Below are positions 63,874-64,000 of a stretch of DNA of 64,000 bases, piece by piece. The position numbers and the translations under genes are program-made. The notes below the pieces were generated by a model. It was not told the origin of the DNA. It worked only from the letters and a program-made list of their open reading frames with translations, and did not search any database. The first letter of the stretch is position 1. Every line of letters starts with the position of its first letter. The DNA is taken from assembly GCF_000189635.1 (NCBI RefSeq), contig NW_002476358.1, forward strand, positions 541,965-605,964, given 5' to 3'. Source of the stretch: Tetrahymena thermophila SB210. Taxonomy: Eukaryota; Ciliophora; Oligohymenophorea; Hymenostomatida; Tetrahymenidae.

Positions 63874-64000
63874 TCAAAATCTAAGTACATTATTGAAATA
63901 TTTTATCTTTATGGCTCTCTACCTTAGCCTCATTTTTTTCTTAAGAAATGAAATAATGAACTAATTAATCATATTAAAATATGATCTCTCTTTGAATTTA
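63874..64000 (-). CDS. Possible 3' end of a leftward gene running out of the window
   Basis: A TGA-terminated leftward frame is open to the window edge, about 41 codons, basic (SFLKKKMRLRQRAIKIKYF), in a patch with clearly more G+C (gctctctaccttagcctc). Too short to judge. Confidence 0.25.

Larger units (their letters stand above)
62834..64000. other. A+T-rich end region with only possible gene fragments
   Basis: Mostly extremely A+T-rich. Two weak candidates are listed separately (63385-63525 and 63874-64000). No repeat or RNA gene seen. Confidence 0.5.

Overview
The window is ciliate nuclear DNA, most likely Tetrahymena or a close hymenostome. It is strongly A+T-rich. Long reading frames run through many in-frame TAA and TAG codons (read as Gln) and end only at TGA. 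Most introns are 44-65 nt GT...AG, with some of 150-430 nt, and genes are separated by very A+T-rich spacers of 0.3-2 kb. The introns are too long for Paramecium. All gene models below use TGA as the only stop and were spliced by eye. In every multi-exon model the exon lengths sum to a whole number of codons. No tRNA, rRNA, telomere repeat or CRISPR array was seen.

Left part (1-21.4 kb): the 3' end of an unknown gene; a NIMA-related (NEK) kinase divergent from a B-box/SPRY-like protein; a folate-biopterin (BT1) transporter; a predicted pseudokinase followed by leucine-rich repeats, each repeat on its own 90-nt exon; an unknown 500-aa protein; an ABHD4/5-type alpha/beta hydrolase; and a secreted pentapeptide-repeat protein.

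Middle (22-44 kb): the most striking region. A head-to-head gene pair occurs twice. Each unit has a leftward gene A (about 1,400-aa type II membrane protein, no recognised family) and a rightward gene B (about 1,100-aa secreted protein with furin/EGF-like Cys-rich repeats), about 1.1-1.2 kb apart. A small GNAT-like gene lies between the units. Copy 2 has more introns than copy 1 (A 6 vs 2, B 8 vs 5), and all the missing ones are the 3'-most. One intron of A2 carries a 127-bp palindromic MITE-like insertion.

Right part (44.6-64 kb): a small secreted protein, a membrane protein, four unrecognised or low-complexity proteins, an SLC49/FLVCR-type transporter with a long N-terminal extension, and a short basic protein. 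The last kilobase has at best fragments.

The A/B pairs probably work together at the surface or in the secretory pathway, since they share a promoter region and were duplicated as a unit. That is inference. Several other genes form divergent pairs that could share regulation.
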